In this document: one piece after another, positions 36,703 through 46,343 of the stretch | Numbering within the stretch: position 1 is the stretch's first letter | Layout: each line of letters begins with the position of its first letter | Assembly (NCBI GenBank): GCA_038735125.1 | Contig: JAVYNU010000002.1 | Coordinates: 160,816-224,815, forward strand | Source of the DNA: Ignisphaera sp. | GTDB lineage: Archaea; Thermoproteota; Thermoprotei_A; Sulfolobales; Ignisphaeraceae | Length of the DNA stretch: 64,000 bases | Direction: 5' to 3' | Notes under the pieces: model-generated | Database searches by the model: none | The model's input: the letters and a program-made list of their open reading frames with translations, nothing else | What the model was told of the DNA's origin: nothing | Program-made: the position numbers and the translations under genes

Positions 36703-38019
36703 GTGTTGGAGTCTAACTGGTTTTTGAAGTCTCTTGAGCTTCACCAGCTGTATAGAGGCAAGATCGAGATTGTTCCAAAGGTTCCCGTAACAGGTTTAGA
36801 CGATTTCTCTATTTGGTATACACCTGGCGTGGCCGAGCCTAGCAAGAGGATTTATCAAGAAGGTGATGACCTCTCGTTCGAGTATACCTGGAGGTGGAAC
36901 ACGGCTGTTGTTGTAAGCGATGGTACAAGGGTTCTTGGCTTGGGTAGCATCGGCCCTGCAGCTGCTTTGCCTGTTATGGAGGGCAAGGCCCTTTTGTTTA
37001 AGTATCTCGGTGGCGTGGACGCCATCCCACTTGTTGTTGGTGAGAGGGATCCAGATAAATTCATCTATATTGTCAAGGCTCTTGAGCCGAGTTTTGGAGC
37101 TGTTAATCTAGAGGATATAGAGTCGCCGAAGTGCTTCTACATCCTCGAGAGGCTCCAGGAGATTCTAGACATACCTGTTTGGCACGACGATCAGCAGGGG
37201 ACGGCCCTAGTAACCATAGCGGGTCTGCTAAACGCTTTGAAGATTGTCGGTAAAAAGATTGGAGATGCTAGAATCGTTTTGTTTGGCGCTGGAGCGGCGA
37301 ATATATGCACATACAAGTATCTCAAGGCTGTTGGCGCGAAACCTGGTAACATAGTTGTTGTCGATAGCAAGGGGCCTTTGCATAGGGGTAGAGCTGATTT
37401 GGAGGAGATGAAGAGGGGCAACCCATGGAAGTATAGAATTGCTGTTGAGAGCAACGCTGAAGAGGTTAGAGATGTTGCAAAGGCTTTTGAGGGAGCAGAT
37501 GTCGTTATAGCGGCTTCATCTCCTGGCCCAGGCGTTATTAAGAAGGAGTGGATAAGGTCTATGAACAAAGACGCCATTGTTTTTGCAGAGGCAAACCCAG
37601 TTCCAGAGATATGGCCTTGGGAAGCCAAGGAGGCTGGCGCAAGAATAGTTGCTACAGGTAGGAGTGATTTTCCGAATCAGATAAACAACAGCCTTGGGTT
37701 CCCAGCTGTCTTCAGGGGTGTTCTAACTGTTAGAGCCAGGAAGATGACAGATGAAATGTTTTTGGCAGCTGCACACGCAATAGCTAGGTACACAGAGGAG
37801 ACTGGTCTGCACGAGGATAGGATAGTGCCGACAATGCAGGAGACAGAGATGTATGTGAGAGAGGCTATAGCAGTAGCGGAGAAGGCTATGGAGCTAGGAT
37901 ATGCAAGAAGAAAGATGTCTAGAAGCGAATTGGAGAAGGAGATTAGAGAGGCTATCGAAAGACCGAGAAGGTTTATGGAGATAGCCCTAAGAGAGAACCT
38001 GGTCAAGAAATGGAGATAG
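36703..38019 (+). CDS. Malic enzyme (malate dehydrogenase, decarboxylating)
   Basis: A 438-residue NAD(P)-dependent malic enzyme converting malate to pyruvate and CO2. Y-T-P-G-V-A-E-P (near 39-46) holds the catalytic Tyr, K-A-L-L-F-K-Y (near 94) the general-base Lys, E-D-I-E-S-P and H-D-D-Q-Q-G-T-A the metal-binding acids, and F-G-A-G-A-A-N (near 195) the Rossmann loop. Length and lack of a phosphotransacetylase tail match short archaeal enzymes. The start GTG 36703 is within a purine-poor context; no earlier start fits. Confidence 0.93.
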   Translation: MLESNWFLKSLELHQLYRGKIEIVPKVPVTGLDDFSIWYTPGVAEPSKRIYQEGDDLSFEYTWRWNTAVVVSDGTRVLGLGSIGPAAALPVMEGKALLFKYLGGVDAIPLVVGERDPDKFIYIVKALEPSFGAVNLEDIESPKCFYILERLQEILDIPVWHDDQQGTALVTIAGLLNALKIVGKKIGDARIVLFGAGAANICTYKYLKAVGAKPGNIVVVDSKGPLHRGRADLEEMKRGNPWKYRIAVESNAEEVRDVAKAFEGADVVIAASSPGPGVIKKEWIRSMNKDAIVFAEANPVPEIWPWEAKEAGARIVATGRSDFPNQINNSLGFPAVFRGVLTVRARKMTDEMFLAAAHAIARYTEETGLHEDRIVPTMQETEMYVREAIAVAEKAMELGYARRKMSRSELEKEIREAIERPRRFMEIALRENLVKKWR

Positions 38020-38051
38020 CCCGCAGACAGAGGTTTGCCCAAGGCCTTTTT

Positions 38052-38768
38052 TCAAGGAGCTAGAAACAGCGTACAACCCCCAACAACACTGACGGCAAGA
38101 ACCACTAGAACCTCGCTAAGCCTAGGCCTATCAACTTTTGTTCTAGGCGTTTGTGGAAGACCATACCAGTACACGGCCTGTGCAACATCTCTTGAAAGCA
38201 GTATAGAGTGTGTTATCAGCGGCTTCAAAGATTTGTATGCATATCTCCTACCATATTTTAGAAGCGTAGCTGTGTAAGCCTCTGAATAGAGGTTTAGCAC
38301 AGCGGGTATGAGGGTGAGCACAACAGTTGTTAGACTTGCTATTGATCCGAGACCAGCTTTGCTGAGAACCCATCTAAGCTCTCTTAGGCTAATCCACTGA
38401 AAACCTAGGGCGATAATGAGGAAGAGAGCTGTGAGTTTTGCTGTTGAGAGTATCACTGCTTGGGGGGATGGGGCTGCATACCCCATAGCCACGGAAAAAA
38501 GCATTGTTGCAAAACCTATTAAAATGAATATTAGCGGCAGTTTCAAGGCGTTTAAAACCCTCTTAAACCCGCCGACCCAAAACGTTAGTGCAAACAGCAA
38601 TGCAATCGAATATACCGTGAATACTATGTTAGACTCTTTGAAGAGTGTTATAGATATTGTAACCTCTACTAGAAGCACAGCCAGCAAAAGCATTTTTGTG
38701 TACAGCGAGAAGCTTGCACCCCCTCTTCTCGATATAAACAAATTTGAGAAGTCTCTAACCAGGCTCAT
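38052..38768 (-). CDS. ECF transporter T component (EcfT-like)
   Basis: About 238 residues with five or six membrane segments. The cytoplasmic coupling region L-K-Y-G-R-R-Y-A-Y-K-S-L (near 168) supplies one Ala-Arg-Arg-type coupling helix, followed by helical amphipathic sequence and a final membrane segment. It couples the ATPase to the substrate subunit. It is the last gene of the leftward operon S component, fused ATPase, T component. ATG 38768 is used. Confidence 0.82.
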   Translation of the reverse strand: MSLVRDFSNLFISRRGGASFSLYTKMLLLAVLLVEVTISITLFKESNIVFTVYSIALLFALTFWVGGFKRVLNALKLPLIFILIGFATMLFSVAMGYAAPSPQAVILSTAKLTALFLIIALGFQWISLRELRWVLSKAGLGSIASLTTVVLTLIPAVLNLYSEAYTATLLKYGRRYAYKSLKPLITHSILLSRDVAQAVYWYGLPQTPRTKVDRPRLSEVLVVLAVSVVGGCTLFLAP

Positions 38769-38802
38769 CAACCATCCCCCAACGCATATCTGCGCCTAGC
38801 AT

Positions 38803-40242
38803 CTACTCATATACGTATATCCTCTTCGCCAAATCTACAAGGCGCTGTATACCGTTCTCGTTATAGCTAAACGGTTTCAGCACCCCATCCTCGATCTTGT
38901 ATATCTTGCCACCTCTAATCAGAGGTATGTAGTCTTTAGAGCTTAGTGTCACAATCTTTGCAGAGCTCTCCAGTCTCTGCAGAGCCTCTATAATCTGGTG
39001 TGCCTCGAAATATGTAGAGCCTGTAAAGGGCTCGTCGAGCAGTATAACACCATTTTTCGAAGCTATATAGGCTAGGACTGTCGACAACCTCGTTACCTGG
39101 CCCCACGACAAATTTAGTGGGGTTGCGCCAAGGTCTGTATAGCCAAAGCTCTTTACAATGCTAGTTCCATACTCGATGCAGTTGCCGCCAATCTTTTTGT
39201 GTCTACAGATAGAGTTGATCTCCTCTGCAATACTGTCCTCGGTGATGAATAGGTGGGGTATCTGCGGAACGTACACAACATCAGCATATCTTTTAACAAC
39301 CCCTTTTACAGGCTTTACAACCCCTGCCAAGATTCTTAGAAGAGTTGATTTGCCAGATCCATTAGCACCGTAAACAACTATGGTATCCCCTCTGCAAATC
39401 TCCATGTTGACCCCTCTTAAAACCCATTTCGAATCCTCATACCTGTGCCAAACATCTCTCAACTCCAAAACAACATCACATCTACTCGCCGGGCCACCGC
39501 CACCATATCTATACTCGCTATGTGCAGGCGGTGCAGACCCATCTGTATTCAAACCTCTGAAGAGCTCTTTGCCAAGCTTTTCCAGCAAGTCTCGCCGCAT
39601 TATATAAATCTCGTCGACTAGATCCAGCAGATGTTTGAATCTGTGCTCAAAGACTATAACCGTTTTTCCAGAGCTTCTAGCAACTCTAATGGTATTCAAA
39701 ATAACTTCAGTCCCATCAACATCGTCAAGCCACATAAGAGGTTCGTCAAGTATCAAGACACTTGGATTTGTTATGAGGGCTTTTGCTATAGACAACCTCT
39801 TTAGCTGTCCCCCCGAGAGGCTTGTTATTGGCCTCTCCAGAAGGTCTTTAACTCCAACTGCTTGTGCAACTCTATAAACATGCTCTAATGCGCTTTCTCC
39901 ATAGACTGTTTCCGCATAGCTGACTAGGTCGTCTATTGGTATGGGCTCTAAAAAATGTGTGTATGGGTCTTGGTTGACCATCTGGACACAGCTTTGGATC
40001 TCCCTCAAACCCATCTCCTCTAATCTTTTTCCGCACAGCTGTATCTCCCCCTTGACCTCGGCACCAAAAATGCTTTGGGCCACACCTGTCAATGCTCTTG
40101 CAAAAGATGTTTTTCCACACCCACTCCTACCAATGATGAGCACAGTCTTTTCAGTATCTACAGAAAAGCTTATGTTTTTCAGAACCCAGTCCTCTTCCCC
40201 ATATCTAAGCCAGAGATTCTTGACATCCACTACCCTGTTCAT
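38803..40242 (-). CDS. Tandem ECF-type ABC ATPase (fused EcfA-EcfA')
   Basis: A 479-residue protein with two ABC domains. Domain 1: Walker A G-R-S-G-C-G-K-T-S (38-46), signature L-S-G-G-Q-L-K-R-L, Walker B V-L-I-L-D-E-P. Domain 2: Walker A G-A-N-G-S-G-K-S-T (near 295), signature L-S-W-G-Q-V-T-R-L (a W replaces the second Gly), Walker B V-I-L-L-D-E-P. It powers uptake through the EcfT and S subunits. A strong AAGGAGG lies before the ATG at 40242. Confidence 0.93.
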   Translation of the reverse strand: MNRVVDVKNLWLRYGEEDWVLKNISFSVDTEKTVLIIGRSGCGKTSFARALTGVAQSIFGAEVKGEIQLCGKRLEEMGLREIQSCVQMVNQDPYTHFLEPIPIDDLVSYAETVYGESALEHVYRVAQAVGVKDLLERPITSLSGGQLKRLSIAKALITNPSVLILDEPLMWLDDVDGTEVILNTIRVARSSGKTVIVFEHRFKHLLDLVDEIYIMRRDLLEKLGKELFRGLNTDGSAPPAHSEYRYGGGGPASRCDVVLELRDVWHRYEDSKWVLRGVNMEICRGDTIVVYGANGSGKSTLLRILAGVVKPVKGVVKRYADVVYVPQIPHLFITEDSIAEEINSICRHKKIGGNCIEYGTSIVKSFGYTDLGATPLNLSWGQVTRLSTVLAYIASKNGVILLDEPFTGSTYFEAHQIIEALQRLESSAKIVTLSSKDYIPLIRGGKIYKIEDGVLKPFSYNENGIQRLVDLAKRIYVYE

Positions 40243-40273
40243 TGATAGCCTCCTTCAATAATAAAACAGAGTA

Positions 40274-40903
40274 TTAGATAATTCGAAGCCTTTTAAGCGA
40301 TGCCCATATGGAAATCGATAGTGGGGCTACATAGCAAACAATAATCGCGTTGAACAATGCTATAAATGGTAGATAGGCAACTGTGAAGCTATATCCAGCC
40401 TCCAGCGACTTTACCCACCCAGCCCACACAAGCCAGTATGGGGTCACCAAATAGTTTAGCAGAGACATTAGGCCGACTCTGCATATCAAAGCAGAGGCAA
40501 ATGCTATAATAGATGATGTTTTAGCGCTTGCACCCCTTCTTGAGAGTATTTGTATTGTTGCTGCAAGCGGCAGGGCAGTTGCAATTTCTGCTACAATCTT
40601 CATTGTCGGCCCCACAACCTTTGTCGGATCAGATGTTAGCAACACGCTGCCGAGCCAGAAAATTGGTGCAGAAATCAATGTGTATCTCATATCGATTAGC
40701 GCTATAATGGCTATTGGCACCCCAGCCAAGTCGAATTTTAGAAATGGTGCTAAGGGGAATGGCCACTGGTATATGTGTAGCACTATTGCAAGAGCAGTCA
40801 AAACAAGTATCAAAACCAGCTCGACTATGTTGGTCACCGTTTTCATTACCTTAAAACTTGGGCTCGCCGTTGCGGAACTGCCCATGGTTTGCCCACCTAG
40901 CAT
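40274..40903 (-). CDS. ECF transporter substrate-specific (S) component-like membrane protein
   Basis: A 209-residue protein with six hydrophobic segments, the S-component architecture. P-F-P-L-A-P-F-L-K-F-D-L-A-G-V-P near 48-63 resembles the substrate loop of riboflavin/vitamin S components (RibU-like F-L-K-Y-D), so a flavin or similar vitamin is a candidate, not proven. It leads the operon with the fused ATPase and EcfT. A TATATAGC box about 30 bases upstream suggests a leaderless start at ATG 40903; ATG 40885, with GGTGG ahead, is an alternative. Confidence 0.75.
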   Translation of the reverse strand: MLGGQTMGSSATASPSFKVMKTVTNIVELVLILVLTALAIVLHIYQWPFPLAPFLKFDLAGVPIAIIALIDMRYTLISAPIFWLGSVLLTSDPTKVVGPTMKIVAEIATALPLAATIQILSRRGASAKTSSIIAFASALICRVGLMSLLNYLVTPYWLVWAGWVKSLEAGYSFTVAYLPFIALFNAIIVCYVAPLSISIWASLKRLRII

Positions 40904-40929
40904 GTGTATATGGATCGGCTGAGCTGTTT

Positions 40930-40942
40930 TGCTATATAAGGT
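40930..40942 (-). promoter_or_regulatory. TATA box of the ECF transporter operon
   Basis: On the minus strand CCTTATATAGC lies about 30 bases before ATG 40903, the spacing of archaeal leaderless promoters. The rightward phoU-like gene has its own TTTTTAAAC/GTTTAAAC boxes near 40970-40990. Confidence 0.5.
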
Positions 40943-41006
40943 TGGCTCTCTAAGAGCTATCTAGTTAAAACTTTTTAAACTAGTTTAAACACTGAAGTGA
41001 TATTGG

Positions 41007-42041
41007 GTGTTGCTATTGAGGAAAATCTATAGGTTGCAGGGTATTGGAGGCTCTATATATGTTGCATTGCCTAAGGAGTGGCTCAGAAGATTCAACTTGG
41101 ATAAGGGCTCTGCTGTCGAGGTCTCTCTGGAGTCTGATGGAAGTCTTAGGATAGCCCCTATTAGAGAAGGTGGTGAGGGGGCTGGCGAGGAGAAGAAGCA
41201 TTTGAGTGAGATAGAGATTTTTGTTGAGAGGCCTGGCGATGTCTACACATCGCTTTTAACAGCATATCTAAGGGGTTTCGACATGATAACACTTAGATTC
41301 TCTACAAGTGCTATTGAAAGAGAGGTTAAGAGTGTTATAGACTCTGCCAAGGATCTTCTCCTAGGCCTGGAGGCGGTGGAGATTGAGAGTAGCTACATAG
41401 TTTTGAGGGTTCTTGCATCAGAAGACATGGAGATGGACTCGATGGTCAGAAACATGCACAAAACAGTTAGGTCCATGTATCTAGACGCCCTAAACTCCCT
41501 CAAACAAAACGATGTTGAGCTGGCAAAAGCTGTTGTTCTGAGAGACAGGGATGTAAACAAACTCTACTTCTACCTAACAAGAACTATAAGAAGAAAGATA
41601 CAGACAGTCTCCCTAGACCCAAAAACACTTCTAAAGCTAGTCGATATGAGAATGCTCATAAAATTCATAGAGGAGATAGGAGACGAAGCCAAAAACGCTG
41701 CCTCTGCATTGATAGAAGCCTTCTCAAAAAATCTCAAAATAGATGAAAACTACGCCACCCAAATAGAAGACGCCGTCAACAGAGTAGACGAGATCTACAA
41801 AAACGTCGTTATGAAAGCACATGAAAAATCCATCGAAATATCAGAGCTAAGACAACACATGAAAACATGCTTGAATGTTAGAGACTCTATGAGGAGCTTG
41901 AGAATAAAGCTGGCTGAAGAGGGAAGAGACTACTACTGGTTCCTAGAGTTCATAAAATCATTTGAAAGCATAGCTATGAGCGTCTACGACATTCTAAGCC
42001 TAATGCCATTCGAAATAATATCCACAATGATCTACGAATAG
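41007..42041 (+). CDS. PhoU-domain protein with N-terminal AbrB-like domain
   Basis: A 344-residue regulator-like protein. Residues about 4-50 form a SpoVT-AbrB-type swapped-hairpin domain (G-G-S-I-Y-V-A-L-P-K-E-W-L, then K-G-S-A-V-E-V-S-L); residues about 115-335 are two helical PhoU repeats with the acidic metal-binding stretches (E-I-G-D-E-A-K-N-A). Such proteins in archaea are linked to phosphate-responsive regulation. GTG 41007 is the start, with no earlier in-frame start in the promoter region. A PsiE-like gene lies 4.4 kb upstream, but no Pst transporter is here. Confidence 0.88.
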   Translation: MLLLRKIYRLQGIGGSIYVALPKEWLRRFNLDKGSAVEVSLESDGSLRIAPIREGGEGAGEEKKHLSEIEIFVERPGDVYTSLLTAYLRGFDMITLRFSTSAIEREVKSVIDSAKDLLLGLEAVEIESSYIVLRVLASEDMEMDSMVRNMHKTVRSMYLDALNSLKQNDVELAKAVVLRDRDVNKLYFYLTRTIRRKIQTVSLDPKTLLKLVDMRMLIKFIEEIGDEAKNAASALIEAFSKNLKIDENYATQIEDAVNRVDEIYKNVVMKAHEKSIEISELRQHMKTCLNVRDSMRSLRIKLAEEGRDYYWFLEFIKSFESIAMSVYDILSLMPFEIISTMIYE

Positions 42042-42080
42042 AGCTTCGCTCTATGCTATTAAAAAGTAAAAAAGTGTTTT
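42038..42080. terminator. Bidirectional terminator-like hairpin with T/A runs
   Basis: ATAGAGC-TTC-GCTCTAT (42038-42054) is a perfect 7-base-pair hairpin covering the phoU-like stop, followed by ATTAAAAAGTAAAAAAG, which is T-rich on the minus strand. It lies between convergent genes. A role in termination is inference. Confidence 0.4.
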
Positions 42081-42088
42081 AGTGTATG

Positions 42089-43078
42089 CTAATGCCTCAA
42101 CAGCTCTCTTATCAGTTTCTGGGCTTCTATCGGGTTGTTGGAGTCTATGACTTTTCTTATTCTCTCCCATCCGATGCTCTCTAGAGCTCTGTATATGGCT
42201 CTTACGTTCTCTATGCTTTGTCTGACCATCTCGGCTGCGTCTAGGTATCTTGGGAATAGGTCTAGGCCGAACCAGCCGCTGTAGTTTGTTTCTTTTAGCC
42301 AGTATAGGAGCTCTGCAAACTCTAGTAGGTGGACGCTTGCTGGGAATAGGTCTAGGTCTACCTCTGTGAATATGTCGTTTAGGTGTAGGTGGTACAATGC
42401 GTTGTATCTGGATATGAGGACTATTGCCTCTGGCACATACTCTTTAGCTAGTTTTGCATGGGCAAACTCTACGTTTATACCAACATTCTTTATGCCCTGC
42501 ATCCTAAGCTCTAGTATTGTTGTCAGGGCTCTTGCTGCTGAGCCGTGTAGGAGGTAGCTCGATGGATCCTCTATCTTGTACTCCAACGCAACCTTTATCT
42601 CTGGCCCATACTCGGCTACCTCTCTTATAGAAGAGACATAGTTGTTCCAGAGCTTCCTATAGTCTGTTGTGAATGGGAAGTCAAAACCTTCTCTACCTGG
42701 CCATATAATTAGTATCTCTGCCCCCAACTCCCTAGCTATATCTATTGCCTTCTTACATCTTTCAACAGCCCTCCTCCTAGTACTCTCATCGAGTGCCGAT
42801 AGCGCTCCCCTAGCCCACTGAGCCTCCTGGGAAAGCACAGGGGCTATAGCCACAGCCCTTAGATTTGCAGTTGATAGAGCGTCTTTAACCTGCTTGACGT
42901 TCTCTTCATTGACTTCTGTTGGATAGTGGAACTCCAGGCCCTGGAGACCCTCAACCCTGCCGGCCTCTTTTATCAGCTCAACAATTGGCTTGGCAGGTTT
43001 GTAGCCCGTTGGAGCAAACCTCTCTACACCAGCTCCGAAGACCCATATACCAGTTGAAAACCTTATCTCCATTTTCAT
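42089..43078 (-). CDS. Sugar phosphate isomerase/epimerase-like TIM barrel (xylose isomerase-like)
   Basis: About 329 residues of the AP-endonuclease-2/xylose-isomerase-like barrel family. Metal-site residues appear at strand ends: E in L-E-F-H-Y, W-P-G-R-E, A-L-E-Y-K, N-V-E-F-A-H-A-K, H-L-H-L-N-D and G-L-D-L-F-P-R. Sugar isomerase or epimerase activity is likely; substrate unknown. ATG 43078 is preceded by GTGG; an upstream frame to 43141 is weakly supported. It is divergent from the thioesterase gene. Confidence 0.85.
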   Translation of the reverse strand: MKMEIRFSTGIWVFGAGVERFAPTGYKPAKPIVELIKEAGRVEGLQGLEFHYPTEVNEENVKQVKDALSTANLRAVAIAPVLSQEAQWARGALSALDESTRRRAVERCKKAIDIARELGAEILIIWPGREGFDFPFTTDYRKLWNNYVSSIREVAEYGPEIKVALEYKIEDPSSYLLHGSAARALTTILELRMQGIKNVGINVEFAHAKLAKEYVPEAIVLISRYNALYHLHLNDIFTEVDLDLFPASVHLLEFAELLYWLKETNYSGWFGLDLFPRYLDAAEMVRQSIENVRAIYRALESIGWERIRKVIDSNNPIEAQKLIRELLRH

Positions 43079-43237
43079 GCACCACAATCTAATAAAAGAG
43101 TTGGAAAACATTAAAAAGTTTACTGTGTTAACCTCATCCAATAGCCTAGTCTATGCGGGAACGTTTATTCACATGGAAAAACCTATAAGGATTTCCCTGC
43201 AAATTCTTATGTCCAAACATATAGTTGGGGTTGTGCC

Positions 43238-43633
43238 ATGCACCAAGACCTTAACGATGTGGTTATACCTGTGGGCATTAGATGCACAGAGTTTTATAGG
43301 GTTGGGGATGCACATGTTGCGTGGCATGTCGGTGCTCTGTCAACCCCCTCTATGATACTTTTTATGGAGTTGACTGCAATGCGATGTGTTGAAAAGTATA
43401 TTCCCATTGGCTACACAACCGTTGGCTTTTCTGTTAATGTGAGGCATGTCAGTCCAGCCCCTCCAAACGCTGTTGTTAGAGTTGAGGCAGAGCTTGTCTC
43501 TAGGGAGGGTAGAAAGCTTGTTTTCAGTGTTAGGACGTTCCTTGGTGAGAGGGTTGTTGGTGAGGGTGTTCACGAGCGGTATATAGTCTTTGTCGAGAGG
43601 TTTTTGGACAAGATAAGAAGGTCTTGGCTATGA
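43238..43633 (+). CDS. Hotdog thioesterase, fluoroacetyl-CoA thioesterase (FlK)-like
   Basis: A 131-residue hotdog-fold thioesterase. T36, E44 and H70 have exactly the spacing (8 and 26) of the FlK triad Thr42/Glu50/His76, and G-Y-T-T-V-G-F-S-V-N-V-R-H matches the family's central helix-strand segment. It should hydrolyse a small acyl-CoA; the natural substrate in archaea is unknown and need not be fluorinated. ATG 43238 is the likely start. Confidence 0.88.
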   Translation: MHQDLNDVVIPVGIRCTEFYRVGDAHVAWHVGALSTPSMILFMELTAMRCVEKYIPIGYTTVGFSVNVRHVSPAPPNAVVRVEAELVSREGRKLVFSVRTFLGERVVGEGVHERYIVFVERFLDKIRRSWL

Positions 43634-43747
43634 AGACTTGTATTCTCCAAAACCATTGCTGTGGCTAGAAATAGTTAATAGGTTTTCTCGCTAAACCAAT
43701 AGCCTAGCTGTGGATCTTGTCAGCAGGTTCTTATATGGGGAGGGGGG

Positions 43748-44590
43748 TTGCTGGCTATAAACAGTAGAAGAGTTGATGAGCTGGCTGAAATGGTTAGAGC
43801 CATTGGGCTGGAAAAGATAGTGGTTTTTGAGGATATTGACCCCCAGTTCGAGGCTATCAAGAACCTGTCTAGGGTCTGCGGCTCTACAGCCTATCTCCTA
43901 GCTGTTCTCAATAGCGTTATCAGCTATAGGCTTTCCCAGCCTGGGGAGGTTTACTGGAGCCTCTTCTCAGACTATGCAAAAAGCAGGTGTAGGTCGATCG
44001 AGGGGCTGGAAAAAGCTGTTGGGCTTGTCAAAGAGTTTGCGAGAATGTATAACAGGGTTGCAGTTGATCAGAAGCTTAGAAGACTTGAGAAGATTGCTAG
44101 GTGTAGCCAGCTGGAGCAGGCTGTTTTGTCGACGGATCTAGAGGCTGTTAGGAGGGAGATAGCTCTGTGCCTAGATGTGGAACAAGACTCCAAGACCGTT
44201 GTTTTCTCAGCTAAAATGGTTTACTATGTGCACAAGGCACTCAGCAAAAAGGTGTCTATACCGATGACAATTCCAATACCTGTAGACAGCAGAGTTGCCG
44301 CAATAACCTATCTATCAGGAGCTATAGACGTAGTTGGCGAGGCTACTAGCGAGGGCCACCCCCTACTCAAATACAGCAAAACAATTAGAGACGTGTGGAT
44401 GGAGATAGGCAGGAAATCCTCTACCCCACCACTAAACCTAGACGCACTCATATGGCACTTCGGAAAATACCACAACACAAAAAGCATAGACCACATATAC
44501 GCCTCGGAATACAGCAAACTCAGGCAGTTTCTAACACCAGATGAGATAATGCTTATAATAAGAAACCTCTTCTACAGATTAACCAAATGA
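43748..44590 (+). CDS. Archaeal 8-oxoguanine DNA glycosylase/lyase (AGOG)
   Basis: A 280-residue helix-hairpin-helix base-excision enzyme of the AGOG (COG4047) family, which removes 8-oxoguanine and cleaves the abasic site by a Schiff base. The Lys/Asp catalytic region lies around A-K-M-V-Y-Y-V-H-K and the later P-I-P-V-D-S-R-V-A; L-N-L-D-A-L-I-W-H-F-G is the conserved C-terminal segment. The start is TTG 43748 right after GGAGGGGGG; no in-frame ATG exists nearby. Confidence 0.85.
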   Translation: MLAINSRRVDELAEMVRAIGLEKIVVFEDIDPQFEAIKNLSRVCGSTAYLLAVLNSVISYRLSQPGEVYWSLFSDYAKSRCRSIEGLEKAVGLVKEFARMYNRVAVDQKLRRLEKIARCSQLEQAVLSTDLEAVRREIALCLDVEQDSKTVVFSAKMVYYVHKALSKKVSIPMTIPIPVDSRVAAITYLSGAIDVVGEATSEGHPLLKYSKTIRDVWMEIGRKSSTPPLNLDALIWHFGKYHNTKSIDHIYASEYSKLRQFLTPDEIMLIIRNLFYRLTK

Positions 44591-44708
44591 GCGCCCCAAG
44601 ATGGATATGGGAAATGAGCTAGCAAATCAACTCAATTGCCATTGCAAAAACAGTTATAAAAAATATAAAACTTATATACTGGAAATACGATTATTATACT
44701 GCGTGACC

Positions 44709-45478
44709 ATGCCTATGATCTGCTTCGAAAAACCTACAACATTTCCGAGTGCTGGCTATGAGCTTTCAGCCCATGTCCACATCCCGCCTCAAGGCCCAAA
44801 GAACATGGTTCTCATGCTTCACGGCTTCACAGGTTTTAAAAGCGAGGTCAACAGGCTTTTCATCGATATTGCAAGGGCTTTGTGTAAAAATGGCGTTGCT
44901 GTCTTCAGATTCGATTATAGGGGGCACGGAGATTCCCCCTAGACTTCGAGGAGTTCAGATTTGAGTATGCTGTTGAAGATGCTGAAAATGCTTTGAGGTA
45001 TATCTCAGAGGCTTACAGACCCTCAAAGATCTTTTTGATCGGATTGAGCATGGGAGGCAATATAGCTGTTAGACTAGCGAAGACCTATAGCAATAGGATC
45101 TCTGGTGCAGTCCTACTCTCACCTGGTCTCAACGGCGTTGAGCTTAGAGAGAGGATGAAGAGATCTATTGTTAAGATCGGCAACTACTACTACTTCGGCG
45201 CCTATAGACTAACCGAAGACCAGGTTGAGGAGCTTCACAGAGACAACCTCATTGAATGGGCAGACAAAATATATGTGCCAATGTTGATAATACATGCGAA
45301 AGACGATCAAGCCATACCATACACACAATCACAACAATTCTTCGAGAAGCTGGCCGCCAAAGACAAGAAACTGGTTTTATTAGAGTCAGGAGGGCATGTA
45401 TTCTCTACATATGAATCCAAGACAAGGGTTATAGAAGAGGTTGTGAATTGGGTCAAAGAAAGGGTTGGCGAAAAATAG
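44709..45478 (+). pseudogene. Alpha/beta hydrolase split by a frameshift in a C run
   Basis: ATG 44709 opens a serine-hydrolase-fold protein: M-L-H-G-F-T-G oxyanion loop and F-R-F-D-Y-R-G-H-G-D. The frame stops at TAG 44940, but the -1 frame continues from there with L-D-F-E-E-F-R and holds the nucleophile G-L-S-M-G-G, the acid in K-D-D-Q-A-I-P and the His in G-G-H-V-F, ending at 45478. The join lies at TTCCCCCTAG: one extra C would restore about 256 residues. All catalytic parts survive, so it may be a recent mutation, a sequencing error, or -1 slippage. Confidence 0.85.
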
Positions 45479-45573
45479 AATAAGAGGTTACCTGCTAGTT
45501 AGTATTTTGAATGCTTTATTATAGAAGCTAGGTATATTTAACCCGTTTAAATTAATACAGGGCTGTGGTGGTT

Positions 45574-46242
45574 ATGTGCTCTGGTTATACTCCTTGGTGG
45601 AAAGAGGTTTGGGGTTGGGATAGGGTTAAAGATGTTTTAAGGACTTTGCCTGGTAGGCTTGGTTTCGAGAGGAATAGGTATTTGAGGTTTTTTAGACTTA
45701 GGGTTGATCTAGAGTCGGGAGAGGTTTTTGATGAGGTTTTAGAGAGGTTTTTAAGTGAGAGGGAGAGATATGGGCTATACTATGTGCTGTATAACTATGC
45801 ACAAACAGCTATTGATATTGGGGAAAGCAGAGAATACATCACATTAACACAGATATGCCCTGCTGTTCACTGCCCCATGGTAAAGCAAAATATAGATGCG
45901 TTCAAGGTACTTGTAGATTCTGTCTTCTCATCCAATCCAGACCTTCTATACAAAGCTGCTGAGACATTTAACTACGAGAAAATAGATTTTGGGGATGCAG
46001 CTGTGAAGGTGTATACATTGCCGAGAGTCCCAATAGTTGTTGCTATATGGTTTGGCGAGGAAGGCATGCCATCATCAGTCTCACTGTTATATGACAAAAA
46101 CGTTTCTAGCTACCTCGAATGCGAAGCAGCCTCAATCATGGGCGGGGTTCTGTTGGCAAGACTAATAATATCACTAGGCAAGTCAGCAGGTATAGATATA
46201 AGCAACGTTAGATATGGCTATAGGTATCAGTGCCCAGAATAA
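45574..46242 (+). CDS. DUF3786-like protein
   Basis: About 222 residues, soluble. The C-terminal half with Y-T-L-P-R-V-P-I-V-V-A-I-W-F-G-E-E-G-M-P and S-V-S-L-L-Y-D-K-N-V matches the DUF3786 pattern, a domain often found with corrinoid/Fe-S proteins in anaerobes. Two Cys in Q-I-C-P-A-V-H-C-P-M near 95-105 could bind a metal. ATG 45574 is used; GTG codons up to 45565 are possible. A TTTAAATTAATA box lies about 25 bases upstream. Confidence 0.7.
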   Translation: MCSGYTPWWKEVWGWDRVKDVLRTLPGRLGFERNRYLRFFRLRVDLESGEVFDEVLERFLSERERYGLYYVLYNYAQTAIDIGESREYITLTQICPAVHCPMVKQNIDAFKVLVDSVFSSNPDLLYKAAETFNYEKIDFGDAAVKVYTLPRVPIVVAIWFGEEGMPSSVSLLYDKNVSSYLECEAASIMGGVLLARLIISLGKSAGIDISNVRYGYRYQCPE

Positions 46243-46343
46243 AGCCTCTGACAGGTTTATTTTTGTAGATTGTTTTCTAGTAATCGTAGCAATGTTCATT
46301 ATAACGCTATATTCTTTTAAAATATCGTGTTGTTGGGAATATG

